From: Dendrobium chrysotoxum
Taxonomy: Eukaryota; Streptophyta; Magnoliopsida; Asparagales; Orchidaceae
Reading direction: 5' to 3'
Length of the DNA stretch: 64,000 nt
NCBI GenBank assembly: GCA_019925795.1
Contig: CM034298.1
Location: 50,432,365-50,496,364 of the forward strand
Each line of letters opens with the position of its first letter. Position 1 is the first letter of the stretch. Shown here in pieces: positions 49,972-62,365 of the stretch. The notes beneath the pieces are model-generated. The model did not search any database. It worked only from the letters and a program-made list of their open reading frames with translations, and had not been told where the DNA came from. The translations under genes were made by a program, and so were the position numbers.

Positions 49972-51968
49972 TGCAGAAGATTTGATTGTCTGAAATTTGA
50001 AAGAGAAGATTTGAATCAAACTTTTGAATTTGAATTTTGACAAGAAATCTTCTATATTTTATCACATAAATCAAATTATAAGAAATATAATCCGATATGT
50101 AATGATAAAGTATAAATATCAATTTTGACTTGAAGAAAATTTGAATTTTTGTTGTATATGTTCAACTACAAGAGAATGTTGTAGAGAACGTATAACAACA
50201 ATGGTCTGGATTTGATTTCAAAGAATTTGACGGGGGTTTGAAATTTTGAAGATTGAAAGATTTTCTTTGACTATTTGAAACCAATAAGTCGGATTTGATT
50301 TCAACTTAATAGTTAACAAAATATCAAAGAAAGTCAAGGAGTTTTGACTCGACTCTCTTATCCCACTGATTAGGCTAGGGATAAGATGTCAGAGGTGTGA
50401 TTTGGTGAAAAGATTAGATGATTAAGTTTGAATCTGGAAATGATACATGTTATACTACAAGAGAGTGTTGTAGTAGTACATGTGATAGTGAAAATTGAAT
50501 TTGAATTGAAAGGGAATTTAAGTGACTCAAAAATCTGGCAGCATCTCCCCTTATTTTTGAAACTCGAGGTGTTGAATTTGCATTCAACGCGACAGTTTAC
50601 AAGCATTAGGGAAGATTTTACAAGAAGAAACTCGACTCTTTATATCTTATCTAAGATAAAATGTCAGAGTTTAAAGATTTGAAAGATACTAAAAATAAAT
50701 GTTGGATTTGAATTGTCAATGTTAATCTTCAAGAGGTATTGTAGAAGAACATTTGACAAGTGACGATTAAAACTTGAAGAAAATTAAATGGATGTTTTTG
50801 AAAACTTGAATTTCCGGCAGTACCTCCCCTTATTTTTGAAACTCGATGTGTTGAATTTGCATTCAACTCGACGGTTTACAAATATTAAGGAAGAGCTAGG
50901 GAAAATCACTTGACTCTTTACATTTCAAAAGAATGACTTAAAATGAAATGTCAAAGATTGATTTATCCAAAAAAATTTGAATAAATATTGCATATATTAA
51001 GCTACAACAATTATTATAGAGAAATATATGGCAATGCATTTTGAACTTAATTGATTTTGAAAGAATGTTTGAAAATTTTGAAAATCCGGCGGCATCTCCC
51101 CTTATTTTTGAAACTCGAAGTGTTGAACGTGTGTTCAACATAACGGTTTACAAGTTATAAAAGGGAGATTCAAAAAGATCAACTCGACTCTTTCATTCCA
51201 ACGAATGGTTCAGAATGAAATGTCAGAGACTGAAACAACCGGAGAAGTTGAAAGTACATTAACTATATACAACTACAATTATTATTGTTAGAATATATAG
51301 TTCCAATGATTATTATGACTTGAAATAGATGTTGAAAAAGTTGAAATTTCGGCAGCATCTCCCCTTATTTTTGAAACTCGAAGTGTTGAACGTGTGTTCA
51401 ACATAACGGTTTACAAAAATAGGGGGATGCCATAAGCTAACCCGACTCTTTCATTCCGACTAGTGATTTGGGATTGAAATGTCGAACGTTAGATAACCAG
51501 AAGATTTCAAACTTTGGATTAAAATTTGGAAGAGAAATCTATATCCTATCACACATATTGAATTATAGGAATTATAATCCTATATATAATGATAAGATAT
51601 AAGAACCAATTAAGACTTGAAGAAGATGAGATTTTGCTAGAGGACTATGATTTTGAAGTTAAAGAATTTTCTGTAAATTGTAAAACTTAGCATGCTATGG
51701 TTTATTTGCATGCGAGTTTGTAACATGCACAGAAAGACTTTAAAAAGCTCGACTTGACTCTTTCGCTCTACCAATGAACTTGGAGGCAAATTGTCAAAGC
51801 CAGACTTGGAGAGAGGTTTCCTACACTCACCTCTCTTTTCACATGTCTTAATTGAGTTGGCCACACTCACCCAAGAAAGAAATGGGAGAAGGATCAACGG
51901 AAGAAAGGTAGTCAAAACTACCGATGCAATAAAATTCGTAGCGCTATTAAAGATGGAGAGAGAGAGAA
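49972..51968 (-). repeat. Repeat-modular 5' leader of element B
   Basis: Six modules of about 270 bp, marked on the plus strand by 'ACTCGACTCTTTCATTCC' type lines (near 50350, 50632, 50908, 51183, 51443, 51757). Each has a palindrome such as GTTGAACGTGTGTTCAAC (near 51121 and 51382) and a hairpin such as ACATGT..ACTACAA / TTGTAGT..ACATGT (about 50446-50482). The hairpin loops and stems vary from module to module but the arms stay complementary. Confidence 0.82.
49990..51840 (-). other. Putative 5' leader intron, element B
   Basis: On the minus strand, donor GAGAG|GTGAGT starts at 51840 and acceptor 'CTTCTCTTTCAAATTTCAG' ends at 49990, 18 bases before the gag ATG (49971). The pyrimidine-rich acceptor is the best of the three elements. 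Position matches the candidates in A and D. Confidence 0.5.
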
Positions 51969-51986
51969 TCCCCAGCGGAGTCGCCA
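51969..51986 (-). other. Primer-binding site of element B (intact)
   Basis: TGGCGACTCCGCTGGGGA on the minus strand, five bases from the 5' LTR end (ACAAACA). Identical to that of D. Confidence 0.93.
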
Positions 51987-54900
51987 TTTTTTGTTTGTAT
52001 TGAAAAATATAGTTTTGAAAAGCATTTAATTTTCTTTGGGAATTGTTAGATTTTTGGAATTTGAATTTATAACCGAACACTTATTATGAATGATATATCA
52101 CCTCGAAAGGTGAACATATCGTTCCCTAATAGGTTCAGATTTCAAATCTTGATTTACCCTGATCATCGTAGTCAAACTCAAGGAGAAACAACATATGATC
52201 TCAAAGGATCAAAATGATGTTTAATCAACTGTTTGACTATGCTAATCTGAATATATGGATCATTAATTTCATAATCAGAACTATTATTGTAATTGATATA
52301 TCTATCAGAGGAAAGAAAATATCAATCACTATCAATAGTTTGAATATGACGATAATGATCGTCAGGTTTGAATTTCCCAAAGATAATCAATTGAAGGTTT
52401 TAAAAACTTGATTTTGAAATCTGGTCTGGGTTTCTAAATCTCCTACGAGCGCAAGCCCTCGTAGATAATTACATCGTAGGAAATCAGAAAATTTCATATG
52501 AATACTCTCGATTAAAATAGCGATACGAATTTTATTTAAGAATTCAAAGATTGATATCAAAGAAGGTTAAGGATTAGGATTTCAAGTGGGATTGGTTCAA
52601 AATTGAACACTTATTTCTGGAGTCAAAGGAAGAAGAGTAGGAGGTGTCTTTAGATTCTGAATTACTTCAGAAACACCTCAAACTATCCTAAGTATTGGGC
52701 TTGAATTTGATGGAAAGAGATTTAAGTTTGAATGATTGATTTTATTAAAAAGTGAGAATTAGATTCCCAGAAGGTTGAGGTCTTATGATTGAAGACATGC
52801 CTCAGAACCTAAGTTTAAAATGGGTACTGAAAATCAGTGACCCAGAACCTAGCTAATGCAATGCAATCCTGGACTTACCCCGGCCTGGATTGGGGAGCTA
52901 GCTAAACCACCTAAATGCTTTAAAACCATGAGTCAAAGTCTTTATGAAAGAGTGGTTGAGAATGTTATTTAAGATTAGTTTGAGGAAAGCGGGGCTGACA
53001 TCTAGAGCAGATTCCTATTTAGCCCCTTAACACATGTTGGGTTAAATGCTTAAGCTAAAAAATGCAATTAAGATTTAGACTCAAATTTAATTTGTATCTA
53101 ATGCAATGCATGCTAGTTGACTCGATGAAATGCTTAAAATCAGAATGAAGCAGTTTAAAAATTAGGCTTAAAAATAAATTTTATCCTAGAGATTGCACAA
53201 CATCCCCTTGGACAGAACTGCACTCTAATAGGTCAGGTGGTCTGCCAGAACCCGCAGGCGGGGAGGTGCCTAACACGGTAGAGAAGATTCAATATGATGC
53301 ATGAAAAACTCCCGGTGAGTCCGGGCTTACTTCTTAAGAGCGTTAGAGTTTCTATCTGAGCTTAAAATTTTTAATTTTGTTTAAGTAGAAAAGGTTTATG
53401 ACCGTACCCTCACGAGCCTCTGATCGGGTTCCAGGCTAAATCAAATACGACATGCAATGAGCGCAAAAAAAAACTACTAAAAGCATACAAGTCCTTAATC
53501 GCAATCAACATATCAATCAAATCACTTAAATAATTAAATCAATTAAATAAATGCTCAAACTGAAAGTCCATGTGGCAAGTGCCACTTAATTATACAACCC
53601 AGGGTCTGTAGTAAAGTAAAGTGGCCGGGTACCACTGACTACAACCCGGATTCTACTCCTAAGACTCAAGTGACTTTGTGATTTGAGATTCTTCTCATTC
53701 TTCACTTCTTCGTCTTCTTAGAACTCCTTGGATCGTCGGGTCTGGATATCCAAATGAAAAGAAACTCCCCCTGAATAGGGGTGTTATCTTTTCTCTTTGG
53801 ATATTTGAACTTCATCCTAATTTGGATCTCCAAATGGATAGGAACTCTCCCCTAAGGGATGTTCCTTCCTCTTTAGATTCCAAATTGGATGTTTAAACAT
53901 CTCAATCTCAAAGTACTTTAAATAATTTACAACTCAATTTAAATCAAATTACATTAATAGAAATTAAAAATCTAGACTCAACAACCTGCAAGGTTATCCT
54001 AATAATCAACAGTTATAGAAAATATCCCAAGAAGTTAATATATTTAAAATTTAAAATACTCAAACCAGCCACGCTTGGCCATGCTCTTTTAATTTTAAAG
54101 GGGGACTTAAGCATGCTTAGCACCTGTGCAATTTTAATATTAATAATTTTTGCCCCCTTTAATTTAATTGTCCTGTATGAGCATGGCCACCTGCATAAGA
54201 TTAGATTAGTACAAAATGTTCCTAACCTAAGGGTAGGTCTAACGTACAATCAATCACATCACAGAGTGCAGTAAATAAATAAACAATCACATCAATTCTA
54301 CCACTAGCAAACAGCATGCAGTAAAAGCTCGAAAACCCGGCACACAGCAGAAAAGTAAACACAGGCCTAGCCTAAGACTAGAGTTGTTTGTCCTAGCAAA
54401 CCATCTAAAGTGTGTGAGGTAGGCTGTGTGGCTTTGATATGTCCTAAATAAGCAATTGATTGAAGTTGTTTAAAGTTCTGGTTGGTTGAAAGGCTTAAGG
54501 GAGTTTTAATTTGAGTTTAAATCTTAATGACTTGAAATTGATTTTAAATTTGATTTTGATTATTTGTTGGATACCACCTTTGTTGCACACCGAGGCCGTG
54601 AAGTTTATTTCACCTTCCTTGGGGCTAATTTAATAGCCTCGTAGGCCTGGGTTACCCAGTGGTACCCGATATAATTAAATGATTTGAGTTTGATTAAGGT
54701 TTAAAGGTTGATTAATTTTAATTAGAATCAGTTGGTTGCTGGTTTTAAGTTCAAATTAGTGTTTTCTTGAATTTTTAAAGATTTATTGAATTTTGGGATT
54801 TTTTGATTATTTTATTCATTTAATTCAAGGGTCAAAAGTTGACTTTTTGATTTAAAGAGTTTTCTGGAATGTTAATATTTTATTAAAATACTAGACCTTA

Positions 54901-57314
54901 ATACGATCAGTTAGACAGTAAGTACACTAAAATTAGATTTTTCTACATTTTATTATGAAAGTTTGAAGTTTTGACTAGAATTTGAACTTGGTTTGACCAA
55001 AAGTTGACTTTTTCAAACTTGATTGATTTCTGGAAACTTAACATTTTTAATAAATAATAGACCTTAAGGTGAGTTGCATGCCTTTGAGTTTGCTCAATTT
55101 GGAGTTTATTTGAATTAGTTATGAATTTTTGAAGTTTTGAGTATTTATTGAATTTTTGAAATTGTTTAATTAGAGACCCTTTTTGTGATTTAGATCCAAA
55201 TGACCTCCAAACTCCTTGAAATCAACTCCAAAGGTCAGGAATGACCTAAGGAGTGATTTCCAAGTGTTTGGAAATTTTCTGGAATTTTTTAATTATCTTT
55301 AATTAATTAAATTAATTAAATATTGAATTTTAATTAAACTCAAATTAAACTTAATGTTGAATTCCAGTCAAGGGGCTTTTATTTTTTATTGATTAAGGGT
55401 TCCATTCTGGTCAGTTTAAGGTATTATGTGTAAATTTTGGATTTAAATTTGATTTATTACAATTTCTAGAAGGTTTAAGACTTAATTAAGGTTCAATTTT
55501 GATTAAATTAATTAAGGGGCTTAATGACTTCAAAATTCAATAAGATTTTTTCTATGGGCTGAGAGTGTTACTAAGTTTAAATGGTTTGAGTTTCAAGTTA
55601 ATTGGAGATGAATCCTAATTATTAGAAATATCCTAAATTTTCTACTCAAGGTCCTTAATTATTGTCCTTAATGATGTCACTAAGTTAATTGGGTTTGAAT
55701 CAATGTTCCTAACCCTTGACATACATATGAATAGCATGCACAAATCACCACAATCAATTCCTAAGTCTAGGAGAGCCCTAAGACTAAGTGGTGTGTACAT
55801 CCTAAGCATGCAAAGATTAATACTAATTAAATATTCTTAATTAGACTAATGAATGATTAGATCATAATCATTCATTAGCACTCCCACATTATTTCTATTC
55901 AAATATGTTGATCTATGTTTAAAATTTCATAGTAGATCTCTCAACCTAAAATATTTAAGTATTTTTATATATATTTCAAAATAATTTTAAAATATACTTA
56001 ATCTATACATGGAGTTATATATAGACATAGGTTTTAAATTGAGAATACTTAAGATATGATTAGGGTGATTTTAATATCTAATTGAGAGATCTACTGATCT
56101 ACTAAGATCATTTGAAAATAAGTTTTTAATTTTCAAAATAATTGGCTTAGTACTTAATTAGATATTAATTAAATACTAAAATAATTAAGTAATTAAAATA
56201 ACTTAAAATTAATCAAGTTTTAATCTCTGAAGTTAATATCAAATTAAAGTGTTTAATTGTTTGAAAATTTTGATATATTATACTTAATTTTCTGATTTAA
56301 AATAAATTTATTATGAATTTTTGAAGTTTAAATCAATTAAAAGGATTTTTAAGTAATTTTAAATTAATTAATGATTAAAAATAATTTTAAAATCAATTAA
56401 TTTAAATCTTTAGAATCTTCTAAAATTTTTAAAATTATTTAAATATATATATATTATTATTTTTTTTTATATACTTAAGTTATTAATTAATGATTAGATA
56501 TTAATTAATAATTAAATATTTACTTGATTAAAATTTGAAATATAGTTTAAATTAATTTAATTTTAAAATTAGAATATTTTAAAATAATTAATTAATTATT
56601 GAATATTAATTAATAAAAAAAATTAATATTGAATTAATGAATATTAATTAAATATTTAATTATTGAAATATTACAAATCATTCAAGCAATATTAAATAAC
56701 TTAATTAACTTTATTTGAATTTTTAAATATTTGTAACATTAATTAAATTTAAAATTAATTCAATATTAATCAATTATTTAAATATTTAATTAAAATACTA
56801 AATAATATTAAATATTTTAAATTATTTTAAAAATTTTGAGTCATTTTAAATAATATTTAAAATCTTCTAATTAAAGTTAATATTAGTTAAAACATTAAGT
56901 CATTTAATATTAATTAAAGCATTAAATAATTTAATATTGATAAAAATTAATATTGAATTTTAAAATTAATTAATTAAATTAAAAAAAATTGATAATATAT
57001 AAATATAAATTAATTTAAAATTAATTTCACATTTTAATACTTTGAAAAAAAAATTTTAAAAAAAAATTTATTTTATAAAGTATTTTAATTAAATTTAAAT
57101 AAATATTAACTTTAAAATATTTCTTTAAAAAAAAATTTTAAATAAAATTAATAATTTGAATTAATATTTTTTTTAAAATAAAATATTTAATGTTATAAAT
57201 ACTTTAATATAAAATGATATTTTTTTTATTATTTAAAATTAATTTTTAATATATTCTTTTTTTTATTTCTGTATTTAAAATAATTTTAAATTAATTTTTA
57301 ATAATAAAAAAATT

Positions 57315-57700
57315 TTGAGGCAAGAATGCCACGTGGCAGCCTCTGATTGGCCGCTGTAAAACGCGGCCAATCATTGTCTAGCGGCGCAATGATTGCGCCG
57401 CCGGCAATGATTGGCGAATAATGAACCGCGGACGCGGTTTCACTAATCCGCGTCAGCAGCAGCCCTGGACCGTTGGATTGCCCGCGGTAACGAACGGACG
57501 GCTGAGATTGAATCCAGTGGTTTGATCTCGCAGGGAGAGATCAGACGGCGGACGTTCGATCCCGCGGTTCGAACGGAGGGTTTAGATCAAGCCGGTCGAA
57601 ATCCCGAATGACGGACGCATGCGTAGGGATTGACCGACCCACAGTATAACGAAATCTCAGTCGTTGATGCGATGATCAACGGCTGATATTTCGTACACCT
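57315..57700 (-). promoter_or_regulatory. Nested palindromes with CCAAT and G-box words, B 5' LTR
   Basis: Same hairpin as at 35633-35682, with two C-to-T changes in one arm. As the 5' LTR, this copy would drive transcription if the block is the promoter. Confidence 0.5.
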
Positions 57701-59099
57701 GATTGGTTCCACGAAAACACCCTAGAGTTCGATTTTTTTTGGCTCGTTCTCTCAACATGATGAACCAAATTGACTAAAATTTTAAACCTAGATAAACTAG
57801 GTGAACAGAAATCTTGTGGAACAAATATTTTTATTAAAAATGCAGTTTAACAGATGGTATTTAACTCTAAGTGTATAATCTAGGGTTGGGGATTGTACCT
57901 AATCCACTCAATGGATTTAGAAGATTAAAGGTTCTCTGAACTTGTTGACTGTCCACACAAATGTTTGATGAAGAACCCTCGACGTCTAGATCGGGCAGTA
58001 CCTCTCCTTGAACGGATTTGAGCTTGACTCGCCGGAATCTGGCCGTCGGCGAGGTTTGACCGATCAGATTCGAGTTGGAATGGATGTGAGAGAGGATCAG
58101 GGTTCAGGGGAACTGGAGTTTTGATCTGGAGGAGCTGGGAGAGTGAGAGAGTGTGTGGGGTTGAATGAATGTTCAAAATAAGGTATTGCCCTATTCAAAT
58201 ATCTTCAGGCCATATGGATGGCTGGGATCGACTGAGAGGGTGTCTAGGATGTAGCCACATGTCCAGGGGCAGTTGGGGTCAGGAGAATAAAAGGACAGGA
58301 GGATAATCCCATGTGGAAAGTTTGTTTTGTCCTCTAGCCCACGTGGATTTGATCAAGGGCCATTTGATCTTGATCTAAAGGCTATAGTGAGTCCTGGGAA
58401 GGTTCTAGAATGGTTTAAAACTGCTGTAGTGGATTAGGGAGGAGTGGGTTAGGTTTAAGATGGGTTTTGACCATCTTTGACCACTCTAAACCCTTATTTT
58501 GACTGTTTGACCAGTCCAAGGCCACTTGGACTGCTGAGGTGGCAAGGGAGTGATATTAGAAAGCTGTTTGGATAAGTTGAATAAGGTTGGCATAGTTTGA
58601 AATGGATTTAGAAAGGTTTTTTGACCATTTCTGACCCATTCAAAGGTCTATGTTGACTGTTTGACTGGTCAAACAGTCAACCTAAGCCTAAGTGGACATG
58701 GCCTAGGACTTAGACATTGAAAACATGCATCTCAAAGCTTTAATGTGATTTGCTTAAAGCTTGAAAGAGGGGGTTTGAAGTGATTTGACCAAGTTTTAAT
58801 GAGTTGACTTGGTCAAATCAAGTTAGATTTAACTCAAAATTGATTGGAGAGTACTTGAATCATGGAATGGACTTATTTAGAAAGCTCAATGAAGTCTGAG
58901 GATGTTGGTTTAATCATGCCAAGTGATTTGACCTAAGCAAGCTAAAATTGACTAGACTTGGGTTCAGTTGACCAAGTCAACTTTTGACTAGGTCAAGGGT
59001 CCAGTCAAATCCAAACTATTGGGGGAAGTGCCCAAATGAATTTGGATAGGTTTGTAATTGATCTTGAAGCCTAATTAAATATGATAAAGCTTGAGGATT

Positions 59100-59620
59100 G
59101 AACTGGTCAACCTGAGTTGACTTGGTCAACCAGGTTGACCCAGGGTTAGGGTCTGGATTGAATCAATTTCAAATAATAAATGGAGCATGGTAGATGTGTT
59201 TCAGAAGTTTAAATAGGCTATTTGGATCAAATGACCCATTTAGGCCTTTAATGGGCTTAATGGGTCAACTAGGTTGACTTGGTCAACCAGGTTGACCCAG
59301 AGTTAGGGATTGGGTTCAATCAATTCAGAATGACATTCTGAGTCTACTGGTGGTGGTCTCAAGGTCTGGGGAGGTCATTTGGTCAAAATGACCTATTTAG
59401 GCCTTTAATGGGCCTTTTAGGTCAACCCTGGTTGACTTGGTCAACCAGGCGGATCCAGGGCCTAGAAATGGGTTCAATGGATTTGAAATGATATTTGGAG
59501 ACCAATGGTGGTGGTCCCAAGGTCTGAGGAGGTCACTTGGTCAAAATGACCTGTTTTGACCCTAAAGGGCCTTCTAGGTTGACTTGGTCAACCAGGTTGA
59601 CCCAGGGGCTGGTTCTGGGT
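59100..59620 (-). repeat. ~160-bp tandem TTGAC units, B 5' LTR
   Basis: Four units collinear with 37380-37960, with one 19-bp internal copy fewer in the first unit and a 9-bp loss in the last. Confidence 0.82.
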
Positions 59621-60189
59621 TCAATGGGTTTGGTTTGACATTTGAAATTTGCTGGAAGTGACTGCATTTGATTTGGAGCTCATTTGGTTCAAATGACCAT
59701 TCACACCCCATAGGGGTATTTTGGTCATTTTGACCCTTGGTCAATTGGGGGTCAAATTGAGTCCAACAAAATGCAGTTTAATGCGTAATGGGTTATAATC
59801 GAGGGTCTGGAAGTGATTTGGAGCTTTGTAGAAAGCTCCAGGAACAAAATCCACTGGGTGGCAGGTCCAGTGGCATAGACTGTAAATATTTGAAGGTTTT
59901 ACAGCCTTTGGATTTCAATTAAATTTCTGGGGTTAGAGATCTCAGAATGAGCTCAAATTTGGAGGGTTGCCTCTAGAGATATGTCACATCAGTGCGGAAC
60001 TGATAGACCTTGAATCAGAGGTCATTTGATAGGGTTTTGAAATGTTTAAAGATTTGCTAGAAAAGGCTTTCAGGACTTAGACCTTTGGCCTTGGATTTGA
60101 ATCTGGAAATCTAGTTTTGAATTGGATTTTGAGCTTGAATGATAGGAGTTGAATTAAGTTTAGATTGAATTGAAGCTTGGATTGATCTA

Positions 60190-60740
60190 GAGGAATCCTA
60201 GGGTTTAGAATAGGTCCTAGGGTCCAAATCAGCTTAAGGGAATCCTAGGGTCCAGAATAGATCCTAGGGACTAGAGTCTAGGAAGATCCTAAAACCTAGA
60301 AGTCCTAGGATCTTGGGTCTGGAAGAATCCTATAATCTAGAAGAATCCTAAGGTCTAGGAATCCTAAGATTCAAGATCTAGAAGGATCTTAGGATCTAGA
60401 GTAGATCCTAAAGTTTGATTTCTAGGAAGATCCTAGGGTTTGGAAGTCCTAGGGCCTGAGATCTAAAATAGTCTTAGGATCTAGAAGAATCCTAAGATCT
60501 AGATAAATCCAGGAGAATCCTAGGGTCTAAGAGGATCATATGATCTAGAGTCAGGTAGGATCCTAGGGTCTAGAATGATTCTAAGATCTAAAATCTAGGA
60601 AAGATCCTAAGATCTAGAATAGTCTGGAGATTTGATTAATCTGAGATCAGGATTGATTTGAATCTAGATTGAACTAAGATCAGATTGATCCTAGGGTCAA
60701 GATTAAATCCTAAGGATTGGAAGGATCCTAAGGTCTGGAT
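60190..60740 (-). repeat. GATCCTAGG-type short repeats, start of B 5' LTR
   Basis: Counterpart of 38490-39060. The 66-codon ORF that starts here and runs into D's gag is a chance junction. Confidence 0.85.
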
Positions 60741-60776
60741 TGGCCATGCTAACCTCATACAAAAATGGGGTCAACA

Positions 60777-60781
60777 CTCCC
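60777..60781. repeat. Target-site duplication of element B, right copy (CTCCC)
   Basis: Matches 30382-30386. Confidence 0.92.
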
Positions 60782-61320
60782 CCATCTCCGAGATGGAGGC
60801 TGATGTCGCCCCTTTACCCATTATACCTTCTACCCATGTGGATAAGAACCAGAACTCAATAATGATAGAAGAGCTACCATCTTAGCCTGAGATTGGGTCA
60901 AATTCTAGCACCCCTGGTGTCAGCAATGCCAGCAAGAACAAAATGAAGAACTACCTTCGTAGAGTCAGAAAGAAGGTTGTTAAGGCCAGGAAGACTGCTG
61001 AGGCGAAAGCCTTAAAGCAAGTCAAGTCCGAAGCTAATCAAAAGTTCGTTGCTCCTTCTACGAACCCCTTCCCTGGTGGAAATCGTTTCCACCCTTCTCC
61101 TGTTACTCAAAGGAGGGAGGTTGTAGAGACGAGAGCACGATCTTCAATACATCTTCTTGACTACTACATGGCGAGAATTAATCAAGCCAAAACTGAACGA
61201 GCTCCAGCACCAAGCCCTAGGCCCCCAGTTGAAGGTTATGACCCGTCCACTCTACTAGATGATGATAGGTCACGTTTCTATACGTGTCCCACTACATCAA
61301 CTAGAGAGGAGGAGGTGTAG
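60782..61320 (+). pseudogene. Element D gag/ORF1, 3' fragment
   Basis: Continues the frame left at 30386. It has an acidic stretch, a TAG at 60883-60885 (likely from CAG), then a basic NYLRRVRKKVVKARK segment matching NYLRRIRKK of element B and NPFPGGNRFHPSP matching its GSRFHP block, and an RSSIHLLDYYMARIN segment. The codon where A and B carry TAG is GCG (Ala) here. The frame ends with TAG at 61318-61320, without the later blocks (HLKGVISHK, Gag core, zinc knuckle) seen in A and B. So D encodes at most about 240 residues of the N-terminal protein. Confidence 0.8.
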
Positions 61321-62115
61321 AAACCACTCGGGGTGCCACTCTCTTAATTACTAGACCGCTAGTAATGGGAGAGGGGAGAATAATCTAAGATTATATCAGA
61401 TAGTGATACCGTCAAAAGTTAACTTTCAATGGGGTCCTATCGAGATAAATCTTTTTGATTAAAGTGATGCAATAACTTTTAAGGATAGTGCAAACCCAAT
61501 AATAGTCTCTCCCTCCAAGGAGATCGTAGGAATCTAATTCCGTACTATTAGGGTCTTGCCACCTAGATTTGCAATTTCTTTTTAAGGAAAAGCTTTCAAT
61601 TTCTCAAGTGTACTGATTTCAAACTTTCAAGATAGTTGAGTTATCTTTTTAATGGAAATTGACCTCTACGTTAAGTTTTAAGCAGGAGAAAGTTCTTGTT
61701 GACTCCATCAAATGTTCGAATGCCCCTCTCTCCCACCTCTTTTGCGGGATTGATTGAACTGTTGAACTAAAATCAATGTTAAATTTAAGTTGATCTTTGA
61801 AATAAAAATCTTCTCAATTTTTTATCCTAATAGATATCTCATGCGTGCTTAAAATCTATTCAATGAATTTTAAAAGTCAAGCTAATATGCTTCTCAAAAA
61901 GATTGGGTTCTGCATAAAGGATTATTTTTCCTTGTATAAGAGAGTGAGTTTTCTTCTCTTGTACTTGAGATATAATCCCGACATTGAATTTAAAGTAGGT
62001 GCAGCCTCTTCTCAAAATTAAAATAAATTCAAAAAGATGCGCGAATGCGCCAAAATTCAAAAAAAAAGGAAACAGTGCAAAATGCACTATAAATCAAAAG
62101 ATGCGCAAAGTGCGC
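61321..62115 (+). other. Degenerate rest of element D with hairpin trailer
   Basis: From 61366 to about 61575 the DNA matches the acidic linker before protease in A ('GATAGTGATACC' and 'TTAACTTTCAA' words, then LPPRF), with many stops. After that nothing is recognised until small hairpins appear: AAGG..CCTT (61917-61932), AAGAGA..TCTCTT (61938-61960), GCGC-GAAT-GCGC (62039-62050), AGTGCA-AAA-TGCACT (62074-62088) and GCGC-AAAGT-GCGC (62103-62115). Minus-strand and plus-strand ORFs here are not supported. Confidence 0.55.
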
Positions 62116-62365
62116 TGTTGCAAATCTGGTTTTGATGATGACAAACATGTTTCCAGTGTGTTTTCCTTGGCTAATCTGTTTCAGGCACAAAAGACCGCAA
62201 GCCACTTAAGCCAACTCAAGATCGGGTCCAAGTGTGTCAAATGTATGATTTTTCTTTTATTGAGTCAATTGTAATGTAACTGATTCCCTAGCTAAGTAAC
62301 CTTGCACACACACACTCAGGGAGAGAGATTGAGTGAATTAGAGTTTCTGTTAAAATTTTGTTCAG

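Larger units (their letters stand above)
30387..60776 (-). mobile_element. Element B: 30.4 kb Tat/Ogre-like LTR retrotransposon
   Basis: Complete insertion on the minus strand: 5' LTR 51992-60776, PBS, 2 kb leader, ORF1-gag-protease-RT-RNase H-aRNase H-integrase (49971 down to 41172), a 2 kb 3' untranslated region of hairpin repeats, polypurine-like tract and 3' LTR 30387-39091. The 5-bp duplication is perfect. LTRs differ at roughly 2% of sites in the stretches I compared, plus a few indels. Order RT-RH-aRH-IN, the PBS, the large LTRs and lack of a chromodomain point to the Tat/Ogre group. With nine stops and two frameshifts it is not autonomous now, but the stops look recent. Confidence 0.95.
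51992..60776 (-). repeat. 5' LTR of element B (8785 bp)
   Basis: Minus strand TGTTGACCCC...CAAACA, intact at both ends. Internal order matches the 3' LTR: GATCCTAGG repeats (60190-60740), TTGAC units (59100-59620), CpG-rich palindromes (57315-57700), AT-rich block (55300-57310), conserved last part. The 93 bp at 55631-55723, missing from the other LTR, has a counterpart in D near 24530-24620, so it is ancestral. Confidence 0.94.
20438..62115 (+). mobile_element. Element D: Tat/Ogre-like LTR retrotransposon, interrupted by B and C
   Basis: Starts with TGTTGACC at 20438 and has a 7.8 kb 5' LTR, an intact PBS, a modular leader and the N-terminal part of gag (30197-30386), where element B is inserted. 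Gag resumes in frame at 60782 and ends at 61320. After that only a remnant of the linker before protease is recognisable, so about 3 kb of gag present in A and B seems to be deleted. The copia element C begins at 62116; whether D continues beyond C is outside the window. The gag differs clearly from that of A and B, so D belongs to a sister family. Confidence 0.85.

Noticed and set aside
51791..52003. 70-codon plus-strand ORF and LTR ORF at 52214
   Set aside because: Antisense to the leader/PBS region and to the LTR end of element B; no conservation as protein between A, B and D.
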